Source: an uncultured Bacteroidales bacterium
Lineage (GTDB): Bacteria; Bacteroidota; Bacteroidia; Bacteroidales; P3
DNA length: 64,000 nt
Assembly: GCA_937915785.1 (NCBI GenBank)
Contig: CALGGY010000050.1
Span: 4,342-68,341 of the forward strand
Direction of reading: 5' to 3'
Below, one piece after another: positions 36,004 to 43,637 of this stretch. The notes below the pieces were generated by a model. The model searched no databases. It saw only the letters and a program-made list of their open reading frames with translations, and was not told the DNA's origin. A program made the position numbers and the translations under genes. Numbering within the stretch: position 1 is the stretch's first letter; the number at the start of each line of letters is the position of its first letter.

Positions 36004-36006
36004 AAA

Positions 36007-36042
36007 ATGATAGAAACTAACTTCAAAGATTCAGAATTTTGA
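36007..36042 (+). pseudogene. hsdS start stub (11 codons) between DUF1016 genes
   Basis: ATG at 36007 opens MIETNFKDSEF then TGA. The first 21 bases are identical to the start of hsdS at 37073 (MIETNFKNTEIGRIPQEW), and DSEF matches NTEI by position. It looks like the remaining 5' end of an hsdS gene interrupted or replaced by the third DUF1016 gene. Confidence 0.8.
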
Positions 36043-36079
36043 AATCATGGAAGACAAAAACAACATACAATCCTCGGCA
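36042..36079. repeat. 38-bp perfect direct repeat, copy 2 (at the start of the third DUF1016 gene)
   Basis: Identical to 34952-34989. It begins at the last base of the hsdS stub. Confidence 0.95.
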
Positions 36080-37069
36080 TACAACCAACTGATTGACAAT
36101 GTTGGGGTAGCATTGCAAGAGGGACGACGTAATGCAGCCACTGCCATCAACCATGCTATTGTGCGCACCTATTGGCAAATAGGACAGTACATAGTCGAAT
36201 ACGAGCAGCGCGGCAACGAACGCGCCGAATATGGCAGCAACCTGCTCAACAGACTATCAAAAGACCTGACAGAACGGTATGGCGAGGGATTCGGACGTAG
36301 CAACGTGTTTTATATCAGAAAATTGTACATAGAATACCCAAAAGTTCAGACACTGTCCGAACTTTCTTGGAGCCACTATATCGAACTGCTGAAAATAGAG
36401 GACAACCTCGAACGCTCTTTTTACGAAAAAGAGTGTCGCTCCGAGCATTGGGGCGTAAGAGAACTAAAAAGACAGAAAGACAGTCTGCTCTTTCAACGTC
36501 TTGCACTTAGCACAAACAAAAAAAACGTCATGCAATTGGCGCAAAATGGTCAGATTGTTGAAAAGCCAGAGGATATACTCAAAGAGCCTTACGTATTTGA
36601 ATTTACGGGGCTGCCAAAACTACCAGTCTATAAAGAAGGCGATGTGGAAGAAGCCCTTGTCAGCAACCTGAGCATGTTTCTGCTCGAACTCGGTAAAGGA
36701 TTCGCTTTTATCGGAAGACAGCAAAAGATTTTTATCGCAGGACGAACGTATAAAGTAGATCTTGTTTTTTACCACAGGATACTAAAATGCTTTGTGCTTA
36801 TCGACTTGAAAAAAGGCGAAATAACACACAACGACATCGGACAGATGAACTTCTACCTCAATTATTTCAGAGAAGAAATGAATACCGACGGCGACAACGA
36901 ACCTATTGGCATTGTTTTGGGTACAGAAAGTGACAAATTGGTAATGCAATACGCCACGGCGGGGCTTTCAAACCAAGTGTTTGTTTCGCGCTACCAGCTT
37001 TATCTGCCAAATCGCGAGCAGATTGAGGCAGAGTTCCGGCGATTCTTTTCATCTCATAAACTCGACTGA
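36047..37069 (+). CDS. DUF1016 (YhcG-like) PD-(D/E)XK nuclease-domain protein, copy 3
   Basis: 340 residues and the closest of the three to the family consensus: TAINHAIVRTYWQIGQYIVEYEQ, GEGFGRSNVFYIRKLYIEYP, LSELSWSHYIELLKI, WGVRELKRQ, and the nuclease core VDLVFYHRILKCFVLIDLKKGE (~residues 235-256). All core acidic residues and the Lys are present. Apart from the shared first 11 residues it differs widely from copy 2, so the two are old paralogues brought together. It ends 3 bases before hsdS. Confidence 0.9.
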   Translation: MEDKNNIQSSAYNQLIDNVGVALQEGRRNAATAINHAIVRTYWQIGQYIVEYEQRGNERAEYGSNLLNRLSKDLTERYGEGFGRSNVFYIRKLYIEYPKVQTLSELSWSHYIELLKIEDNLERSFYEKECRSEHWGVRELKRQKDSLLFQRLALSTNKKNVMQLAQNGQIVEKPEDILKEPYVFEFTGLPKLPVYKEGDVEEALVSNLSMFLLELGKGFAFIGRQQKIFIAGRTYKVDLVFYHRILKCFVLIDLKKGEITHNDIGQMNFYLNYFREEMNTDGDNEPIGIVLGTESDKLVMQYATAGLSNQVFVSRYQLYLPNREQIEAEFRRFFSSHKLD

Positions 37070-37072
37070 ATT

Positions 37073-38272
37073 ATGATAGAAACTAACTTCAAAAATACCG
37101 AAATCGGAAGGATCCCTCAAGAGTGGGAAGTTGATAAACTCATAGACAAGTTTGAGTTTAGGTCTAACAATACCTTTTCAAGGGATGCTCTCTCTGAATC
37201 TGGAACAATTCAAGATGTTCATTATGGTGATGTACTCATTAAATATGGTTCTCACCTTGATGTACAAAAGGACGAAATCCCATATATAACTGATAAAAAT
37301 TATAGGACATCTGTTTATATTTCGGATGGAGATGTTATCATGGCAGATACGGCAGAAGACGAGACCGTAGGCAAAGCTACTGAAGTTATTAACGTCGGGC
37401 ATCATCAGTTAGTTTCAGGTTTACACACTATGTGGTTACATCCTAAGGTGCAAGAAAGATACGCCTTGGGGTATCTTGGTTATGCTTTTAATGCAAACAT
37501 TTTTCACAACCAACTGTTGCCTTTGATGCAGGGGACAAAGGTGACTTCTATATCAAAAACGGCAATTAAAGACACATACATTCTTATTCCCCCAAAATCC
37601 GAGCAAACCCGCATAGCCACGGCACTTTCCAACGTTGATGCCTTAATCTCCGAATTGGGCAGACTGATAGAGAAGAAACGTGCCATCAAGCAAGGCGCCA
37701 TGCAGCAACTCCTTACAGGCAAAAAACGCCTCAATGGATTTAATGAACCGTGGGGGGAGAAGAAACTGGGGGAGATATTGCAATATGAGCAACCAACAAA
37801 GTATTTAGTATCTTCAACAGAATATTCAGACAATGGAGTACCTGTATTAACAGCAGGTAAAACTTTTATTTTGGGTTATACAAATGAACCCAATGGTATA
37901 TACAACAATCTGCCAGTAATCATTTTTGATGATTTTGTGACAGAATCAAAATATGTTGATTTCCCTTTCAAGGCTAAATCTTCTGCAATGAAGATGTTGA
38001 CATTAAGAAATGAAGAAAACAATCTTCGATTTATTTTTGAAATAATGCAGATGATAGACTTTCCTATGACCGACCATAAGCGGTGGTGGATTGGAGAATA
38101 CTCTAACATTGTAGTGAAAGTACCAACCCTTGCCGAGCAATCCGCCATTGCCTCCGTCCTGACCTCGATGGACGACGAAATCACCGCCCTCGAAGCCAAG
38201 AAAGCCAAGTATGAGCAGATAAAGCAAGGCATGATGCAGCAGCTGCTCACGGGCAGGATAAGGCTGGTGTAG
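37073..38272 (+). CDS. hsdS: Type I restriction-modification specificity subunit S
   Basis: 399 residues with the standard layout: MIETNFKNTEIGRIPQEWEV, target-recognition domain 1 (~20-170), a conserved coiled helix (EQTRIATALSNVDALISELG; AIKQGAMQQLLTGKKRL), target-recognition domain 2 (~225-350), and the second conserved region (EQSAIASVLTSMDDEITALE; QIKQGMMQQLLTGRIRL). The TRD-coding DNA is clearly more A/T-rich than the conserved parts and the neighbouring genes, as usual for exchanged TRDs. It is intact and closes the restriction operon. The target sequence cannot be read from the protein. Confidence 0.95.
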   Translation: MIETNFKNTEIGRIPQEWEVDKLIDKFEFRSNNTFSRDALSESGTIQDVHYGDVLIKYGSHLDVQKDEIPYITDKNYRTSVYISDGDVIMADTAEDETVGKATEVINVGHHQLVSGLHTMWLHPKVQERYALGYLGYAFNANIFHNQLLPLMQGTKVTSISKTAIKDTYILIPPKSEQTRIATALSNVDALISELGRLIEKKRAIKQGAMQQLLTGKKRLNGFNEPWGEKKLGEILQYEQPTKYLVSSTEYSDNGVPVLTAGKTFILGYTNEPNGIYNNLPVIIFDDFVTESKYVDFPFKAKSSAMKMLTLRNEENNLRFIFEIMQMIDFPMTDHKRWWIGEYSNIVVKVPTLAEQSAIASVLTSMDDEITALEAKKAKYEQIKQGMMQQLLTGRIRLV

Positions 38273-38427
38273 GTGGCGCGGCTTGTTCGCAATATCTTTG
38301 CGGATTGTTTCCTGCTTGTTGCAAACACCTCATTTTCAGCAGTCCCGCAAAAAGGCGTAAAAATGCCTTACGCCAAAATTAGAGGCGTAACTCCCTATAG
38401 CTGCGGCCCCCGGGGGTGAACCTTTTT

Positions 38428-38964
38428 TTATTTCACCACCCTTTTGGCGATATACACGCCTAATACTGCGGCCACAAGTATGGCGCCCACGGCAATGCCG
38501 CACCACAGCGGGGTCTGCATCTTGGCCAAGGTGTCGGCGTAGGCCTGTCCCATCTCTTCGACGGCGCCCTGCAAATACCACTCTTTGCGGGTCCACATGT
38601 ATATTATTTCAGCAATGTTGCCCAAGGCTAGCAGCGGGTAGGTTATGTAGCAGCTTTTGGCGCGCAGCCGCACAAGGTCGCTAAGCAGTCCGCACCCCAC
38701 TGTTATGCACAGCCGTGCCAAGTCCACCTCGCCCATGGCCAGCATCAGCAGTCCGAACACCGCCGCCAGCACCGTGCCAAGGCCGAACCCCTGCCAGCGG
38801 CGCCACAGCCACACGTAGGCAAAAGCCCCCGCCAGAGCTCCCACAGCGGGAGCCATAACCCAGCCCAATGGGTGGATGAAACCAATGAACTCGGCGGCAA
38901 ACACCGCCACAAAATACAGCGCCACAAAAAGCGCGGCGCTCCAGAAAGTCAGTCTTTTATCCAT
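38428..38964 (-). CDS. MptD-like / Trep_Strep family membrane protein (putative ECF S component)
   Basis: About 178 residues from ATG 38964 (MDKRLTFWSAALFVALYFV). Roughly five membrane helices with Gly/Ala/Pro-rich packing (AAEFIGFIHPLGWVMAPAVGALAG) are characteristic of the MptD/Trep_Strep putative substrate-binding S components of ECF transporters. No EcfA or EcfT gene is in the window, so it would have to use a shared energising module. It is convergent with hsdS and divergent from nqrA. The 155-base gap to hsdS has a GGCGTAA/TTACGCC inverted pair and a CCCCCGGGGG palindrome. Family call is moderate; substrate unknown. Confidence 0.6.
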   Translation of the reverse strand: MDKRLTFWSAALFVALYFVAVFAAEFIGFIHPLGWVMAPAVGALAGAFAYVWLWRRWQGFGLGTVLAAVFGLLMLAMGEVDLARLCITVGCGLLSDLVRLRAKSCYITYPLLALGNIAEIIYMWTRKEWYLQGAVEEMGQAYADTLAKMQTPLWCGIAVGAILVAAVLGVYIAKRVVK

Positions 38965-39110
38965 ATCGCAAGTGTTGTTTTGACAATTTGCAAAATTACT
39001 TCCATCCCGCCAATGGCACAATACCCAATGTTGGTGAATTTTTGGAACGGCACTTTTGGGGCTTGGTTGAAAAACCGTTGTCGTAGGACTGTTTTTTTCG
39101 GCAAAAAAAT

Positions 39111-39175
39111 CGTATCTTTGCAGATTGTTTTATAGCCACGAAAAATATTTTTGTTGAAACAATGTCCGAAGTAAT
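39111..39175 (+). repeat. nqrA promoter and start region (right copy of the duplication)
   Basis: It contains the -7 box TATCTTTG (39113-39120), the ~40-base leader and the first nqrA codons (ATGTCCGAAGTAAT). It is the intact partner of 27982-28045 (four substitutions and one indel over 65 bases). The two copies are in the same orientation, 11.1 kb apart, with the restriction island and the MptD-like gene between them. Confidence 0.85.
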
Positions 39176-40523
39176 AAAGATACGTAAAGGTTTGGATATC
39201 AATTTGGTTGGCGAGGCCGACAAGGTTATTGCCAGCTGGTTGGACATAGAGCGGTACGCCCTGAAACCCACCGATTTTGTGGGGCTCACCCCCCGTTTGC
39301 TCGTTGCCGGGGGCGACACCGTGCGGGCCGGCACCCCGCTTTTTTGCGACAAAGCCGATGAACGCATCCTTTTCACCTCGCCCGTGAGCGGCACCGTGGA
39401 GACCATCGCGCGTGGCGAGCGCCGTGCCGTAACCCATGTGGTGGTGAAACGCCACGATGCCGGCATTCCCGTCGATTTCGGCGCCGCCGACCCGCTGCGG
39501 CTCTCGCGCCAGCAGGTGGCGGACAAACTCCTTGCTGCCGGCGCCTGGCCCTATCTGCGCCAGCGTCCCTTCGGCATAGTGCCCAACCCCGGCCAAGAGC
39601 CCAAAGCCATCGTCGTTTCCGGTTTCGACACCGCCCCCCTCGCCCCCGACTACGACCTGCTGCTGCACGGACGCGGAAAGGATTTCCAAGCGGGACTCGA
39701 CGCCCTCACACGCCTCACCTCAGGCCCAACCTACCTCTGCCTCAACCCCACCATGAACCTCAGCGGCGTTTTCCGCAACTCCAAACGTGTTGAAATCAAG
39801 TGGTTTACGGGTAAGCACCCCGCCGGCAACGTGGGCACGCAGATAAACCGCCTGTGCCCAATCAACAAAGGCGAAACGGTGTGGTTCGTTGGTCCGCAGG
39901 ACGTGGCCACCATCGGCAACCTGTTCAACACCGGACATTACAACCCGCAGAAACTCATTGCCTTTGCCGGACAAGGCGTGGATTCGCCCTGCTATTTACA
40001 TGTGGTTTCCGGTGTTAGCATCGAACCTTTGGCAGCCGAGAAAGTTAAGGCCGGCAATATGCGTTATATATCGGGCAACGTGCTTACCGGCAGTAATATA
40101 GGCCGTGATGGATACCTCGGGTTCTACGACAATATGGTATCAGTAATCCCCGAAGGCGACAACTACGAGTTTATGGGGTGGCTCGCCCCCGGACTGAAAA
40201 AACTCAGTTTCTCCCACACTTTCCTTTCGGGAATACTCAACTCGTTGAATGTCAAAAAGAAATACTCTGCAAACACCAACCTTCATGGCGGACGGCGCGC
40301 TTTGGTGCAGACCGGCAAAATGGAGCAGGTGTTCCCATTCGACATTTACCCGTTGCAGCTGCTAAAAGCCTGTATCATTGGCGATATAGAGCAGATGGAG
40401 GCTCTCGGCATCTACGAGGTGGAGCCCGAAGATTTCGCCCTGTGCGAGTTTATCGACGTATCCAAAACCGACATGCAGCAAATAATACGCCAATCGCTTG
40501 AAACTTTGCGTAACGAATGCTGA
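39162..40523 (+). CDS. nqrA: Na+-translocating NADH:quinone reductase subunit A
   Basis: A 453-residue NqrA with the typical start (SEVIKIRKGLDINLVGEA), TPRLLVAGGDTVRAGTPLF, SPVSGTVETIARGERRAV, the VSGFDTAPLAPDYD region and the C-terminal DIYPLQLLKACIIGDIEQME. NqrA is the cytosolic quinone-site subunit of Na+-NQR. The start ATG is 42 bases after a -7 box. nqrB follows 23 bases downstream. Codon use is rich in C/G-ending codons, like the neighbours on the right and unlike the restriction island. Confidence 0.97.
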   Translation: MSEVIKIRKGLDINLVGEADKVIASWLDIERYALKPTDFVGLTPRLLVAGGDTVRAGTPLFCDKADERILFTSPVSGTVETIARGERRAVTHVVVKRHDAGIPVDFGAADPLRLSRQQVADKLLAAGAWPYLRQRPFGIVPNPGQEPKAIVVSGFDTAPLAPDYDLLLHGRGKDFQAGLDALTRLTSGPTYLCLNPTMNLSGVFRNSKRVEIKWFTGKHPAGNVGTQINRLCPINKGETVWFVGPQDVATIGNLFNTGHYNPQKLIAFAGQGVDSPCYLHVVSGVSIEPLAAEKVKAGNMRYISGNVLTGSNIGRDGYLGFYDNMVSVIPEGDNYEFMGWLAPGLKKLSFSHTFLSGILNSLNVKKKYSANTNLHGGRRALVQTGKMEQVFPFDIYPLQLLKACIIGDIEQMEALGIYEVEPEDFALCEFIDVSKTDMQQIIRQSLETLRNEC

Positions 40524-40546
40524 TTTACACTTAATTACGTTTGACG

Positions 40547-41695
40547 ATGAGCAGATTAAGAAATTTTATCGACAAAATAAAACCCAATTTCGAAAAGGGA
40601 GGCCGTTTTGCCAAGCTGCACTCCGCTTTCGACGCTTTCGAAACCTTTGCCTACACGCCAAAGACGGTAACCGCCTCGGGTGCCCACATACGCGATGCCG
40701 TGGACCTCAAACGCACTATGATTGTGGTGGTTATGGCACTGGTGCCGGCCTTGCTTTTCGGAATGTGGAACGTGGGCTACCAGCATTTCCGCACCCTCGA
40801 CCCATCTTTGACACCCGCGCAAAACCTGTGGGGCAATTTCTGGTACGGATTCCTTAAAGTGCTGCCTGTAATAATAGTGTCGTACGTTACCGGATTGGCA
40901 ATAGAGTTTGCCTTTGCGCAGATACGCGGGCACGAGGTCAACGAGGGGTTCCTCGCCACCGGACTGCTCATCCCGCTTGTGCTGCCTGTTACCATCCCGC
41001 TGTGGCAGGTGGCTGTGGCCACGGCCTTTGCGGTGATAATAGGCAAGGAGGCCTTTGGAGGCACGGGCATGAATTTTATCAACCCCGCCTTGCTGGCACG
41101 GGCATTCCTTTTCTTCGCCTTCCCCTCGGCAATGTCGGGCAACAGCGTTTGGATTAGCGAGTGCGCCGACGCCCTTTCGGGTGCCACACCGCTGGCCACC
41201 GTGGCCGAACGACATCTCGCCTTTTCGTGGAGCGACCTTTTCTGGGGCTTTGTGCCCGGAAGCATAGGCGAGACCTGCGTGCCGGCCATACTGCTCGGTG
41301 CCCTGCTGCTGCTCGTAACCGGTGTGGCAAGCTGGCGCATAATGCTGGCAGTGCTGGCGGGAGTCATCGGCACTTCGCTGATGTTCAACGCCATAGGCGG
41401 AAGCCCCATGGCCGAGCTGCCGTTCTACTACCATCTGGTGGTGGGCGGACTGGCTTTTGGATGCGTCTTTATGGCCACCGACCCCGTTACAGCCGCTCAA
41501 ACCAACATCGGCAAATGGATTTACGGATTCCTCATCGGCTTTTTGGTGATATTCATCCGCGTGAAAAACAACGCCTACCCCGAAGGCATGATGCTCGCCA
41601 TACTGCTGATGAACGTCTTCGCACCCCTAATCGACTATATCGTGGTTTGGTTCAACATCCGCAAACGAACTCGCAGGAAAGGAGTCAGGAGTTAG
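40547..41695 (+). CDS. nqrB: Na+-translocating NADH:quinone reductase subunit B
   Basis: About 382 residues from ATG 40547 (MSRLRNFIDKIKPNF). Ten or so membrane helices; the covalent FMN attachment motif SGAT occurs in CADALSGATPLATV; PFYYHLVVGGLAFGCVFMATDPV is conserved. NqrB carries the riboflavin/FMN pathway and the Na+ channel. The stop codon lies inside a heptamer array (41681-41708), so the last residues (RKGVRS) are encoded by repeat sequence and are probably not native. Confidence 0.96.
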   Translation: MSRLRNFIDKIKPNFEKGGRFAKLHSAFDAFETFAYTPKTVTASGAHIRDAVDLKRTMIVVVMALVPALLFGMWNVGYQHFRTLDPSLTPAQNLWGNFWYGFLKVLPVIIVSYVTGLAIEFAFAQIRGHEVNEGFLATGLLIPLVLPVTIPLWQVAVATAFAVIIGKEAFGGTGMNFINPALLARAFLFFAFPSAMSGNSVWISECADALSGATPLATVAERHLAFSWSDLFWGFVPGSIGETCVPAILLGALLLLVTGVASWRIMLAVLAGVIGTSLMFNAIGGSPMAELPFYYHLVVGGLAFGCVFMATDPVTAAQTNIGKWIYGFLIGFLVIFIRVKNNAYPEGMMLAILLMNVFAPLIDYIVVWFNIRKRTRRKGVRS

Positions 41696-41708
41696 GAGTT
41701 GGGAGTTC
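41681..41708. repeat. Heptamer array (4 x GGAGTyn) across the nqrB stop
   Basis: Four 7-bp units GGAGTCA, GGAGTTA, GGAGTTG, GGAGTTC. The nqrB TAG is formed inside it. The same heptamer family follows proS (57951-57978). Confidence 0.85.
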
Positions 41709-41804
41709 ATAAATGACAACTTAACTTCTTAGTTTCTTAACCAATACACAGTCCAAAAATCATAAATCACAACTTGGTTTCTTAGTTTCTTAACCAATGC
41801 ACAG
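41709..41804. repeat. 44-bp imperfect direct repeat between nqrB and nqrC
   Basis: Copies at about 41708-41751 and 41761-41804, each starting CATAAATSACAACTT and ending TTCTTAACCAATRCACAG, with about five differences. It fills the 121-base nqrB-nqrC gap, which is large for a normally tight operon. Confidence 0.85.
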
Positions 41805-41816
41805 AGCAATAAAAAA

Positions 41817-42533
41817 ATGAAAAACAAATTCTCCAACCGATACATTATATTATATGCCGCAATTTTGGTTGCAGTGGTGGCAGTGGTGCTCTCGGTAACC
41901 AGCGAGGCACTGCGCAGCCGCCGCGAGGCCAACGTGCGCAACGAAAAAATGCAGAGCATGCTCGCCGCCATAGGTGTGCAATGCAGTTTGAACAACGCCA
42001 ACGCCTTGTATTCCAAGTATTTCGTTGAAGAACTTGCCATCAACAGTAGCGGCGAGGTGGTAGCCAAGTTCCAGCCCAACGCCGACGTAACCGCCGTTGA
42101 ACGCCCCTTCGACATCGATGTAAAAACTCAGCAGGCATTGGCCAAGGAGGGCAAGGACTGCCGGTTGCCGTTGTTCCGTTTCAGCAAAGATGGCACCGAA
42201 GGCTATGTGATACCCGTAAGCGGCACCGGCCTTTGGGGCGCCATTTGGGGCTATGTGGCTTTGGACGAGGACCGCACCACCATACTTGGCGTAACTTTCG
42301 ACCACAAAAGCGAAACCCCCGGCTTGGGAGCCAAGATAACCACTGGGGAATTCCAGCGGCAGTTTGTGGGTAAGAAAATCAAGGATGCCGACGGCAAGTT
42401 CGTCTCCGTGCAGGTGCTGAAAAATGCCGACAAAAACTCCCCCAACGAGGTGGACGCCATCTCCGGAGCCACCATCACATCCTCCGGCGTGGGCCAGATG
42501 CTCCTTGAGTGCCTCGAACCGTATGCCGGTTAG
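41817..42533 (+). CDS. nqrC: Na+-translocating NADH:quinone reductase subunit C
   Basis: A 238-residue protein with one N-terminal membrane helix (YIILYAAILVAVVAVVLSV) and an FMN-bind domain. The covalent FMN Thr is in DAISGATITSSGV. WGAIWGYVALDEDRTTI and GLGAKITTGEFQRQFVGK are conserved. nqrD, nqrE and nqrF, which normally follow, are absent: the next gene is on the other strand 8 bases away. A complete pump would need those subunits from another locus. Confidence 0.96.
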   Translation: MKNKFSNRYIILYAAILVAVVAVVLSVTSEALRSRREANVRNEKMQSMLAAIGVQCSLNNANALYSKYFVEELAINSSGEVVAKFQPNADVTAVERPFDIDVKTQQALAKEGKDCRLPLFRFSKDGTEGYVIPVSGTGLWGAIWGYVALDEDRTTILGVTFDHKSETPGLGAKITTGEFQRQFVGKKIKDADGKFVSVQVLKNADKNSPNEVDAISGATITSSGVGQMLLECLEPYAG

Positions 42534-42541
42534 GAGTTCGG

Positions 42542-43123
42542 TTATAATTCTGTTTTTTCCAAAATATCATCCTTCGACGGGAGCACTGCTACAACCATTC
42601 CGGCATGCACGTACTTGGACAATTGGAGCAAATCCTTGTTTCTCAACCTGATACACCCTTCGGTAGCACGTGTGCCGATACTTTCCGGCAGGTGCGTGCC
42701 ATGTATTCCAATTCCTTTTTGATTAGGACAATGGAGACGTATAAAGAGGGGACCGTAGGCACCGTTGATCTCACCTTGCCCATCGCCAAAATCGTGGGTC
42801 CATGCCGAAGCGTCCTCTACGCTCTCCACCCTGAACACCCCTTCGGGCGTACGCATATCGCCCCGTCGCTGCTTATTGCCAAAAGCTTTGCCACAGGCCA
42901 TCGGGAACTGCAGCACGGTGTCGCCGTGGTAATCATATAGTGTAAGGGTCATGGAAGATTTGTCGGCAATAATAAAACGGGCATTTTTCACACTTGCCAA
43001 CTCCGACGAATATTTTTTATACAGAAAAATGGCGCCGGCGTAGGGCAATAGAACAACCAAGATTATTGCTGCACAAAGTATGATATGTGGAATTTTTCTC
43101 TTGTTCACACGGATAAAATGCAA
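42542..43123 (-). CDS. L,D-transpeptidase family (YkuD) protein
   Basis: A 193-residue protein with an N-terminal membrane anchor (PHIILCAAIILVVLLPYAGAIFL) and a YkuD domain that carries the catalytic pattern HGTHLPESIGTRATEGCIRL (His and Cys of the H-x-G/C-x-R signature). It is expected in the periplasm, where such enzymes crosslink or edit peptidoglycan or attach proteins. It is convergent with nqrC, 8 bases from its stop, with no terminator in between. Confidence 0.92.
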   Translation of the reverse strand: MHFIRVNKRKIPHIILCAAIILVVLLPYAGAIFLYKKYSSELASVKNARFIIADKSSMTLTLYDYHGDTVLQFPMACGKAFGNKQRRGDMRTPEGVFRVESVEDASAWTHDFGDGQGEINGAYGPLFIRLHCPNQKGIGIHGTHLPESIGTRATEGCIRLRNKDLLQLSKYVHAGMVVAVLPSKDDILEKTEL

Positions 43124-43604
43124 TAATTAAGTCATAAACGAAAGCGATTTTGCCGCATTTAATTTGCCAGATGCAATTGTGCCGCAATGCCAAAAAGTTA
43201 TCGGCAAGCAATAGCCAATTGCACAGGCACGGAGCTGCGGCAATTTGCTATTCAGACAGTTAGCACAAAGCAATTCAGACATTTCCTGCATACGACAAAT
43301 TCTGTTTTAACATTTGCAAACATCGGTCCAAACACGATTTAACACGTGATTTGAGCCAAAAATTGCAGTGCAAATTTACAAAAATAAAATATATTCGCCA
43401 AACAAGTTATTGAAAATTTTTAAACACTACTGCAACGAAAAAAAAACAGAATTAAAATCAACCACATTTTTCAACAACGAAAAAACGCGACAAACAGAGC
43501 CCAAACCACAATCAAACACCCCGCCACAAAGCGCTATCCAATAATCACCAACAGTTTGTTATTAACTAATCGCCAGCCATTTTGCACCTTTCACCAAAAT
43601 TTCG
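43124..43604. other. Intergenic stretch without genes
   Basis: About 480 A/T-rich bases between divergent units. The L,D-transpeptidase promoter should be here. Two TATTCAGACA / AATTCAGACA repeats and several A-runs are visible, but no open frame resembles a protein and no RNA structure stood out. Confidence 0.6.
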
Positions 43605-43612
43605 TAATTTTG
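43605..43612 (+). promoter_or_regulatory. -7 promoter box (TAATTTTG) of asd
   Basis: TAATTTTG lies 26 bases before ATG 43638, with CAGTTTGAACAAAC between. A degraded copy of this stretch accompanies the asd-uvrC chimera at 52466-52520. Confidence 0.75.
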
Positions 43613-43637
43613 CAGTTTGAACAAACAACCAAAAACG

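Noticed and set aside
38350..38420. Inverted pair GGCGTAA/TTACGCC and CCCCCGGGGG as an attachment site
   Set aside because: The pairs are short, no integrase gene is present, and no matching copy was found at the left side of the restriction island.
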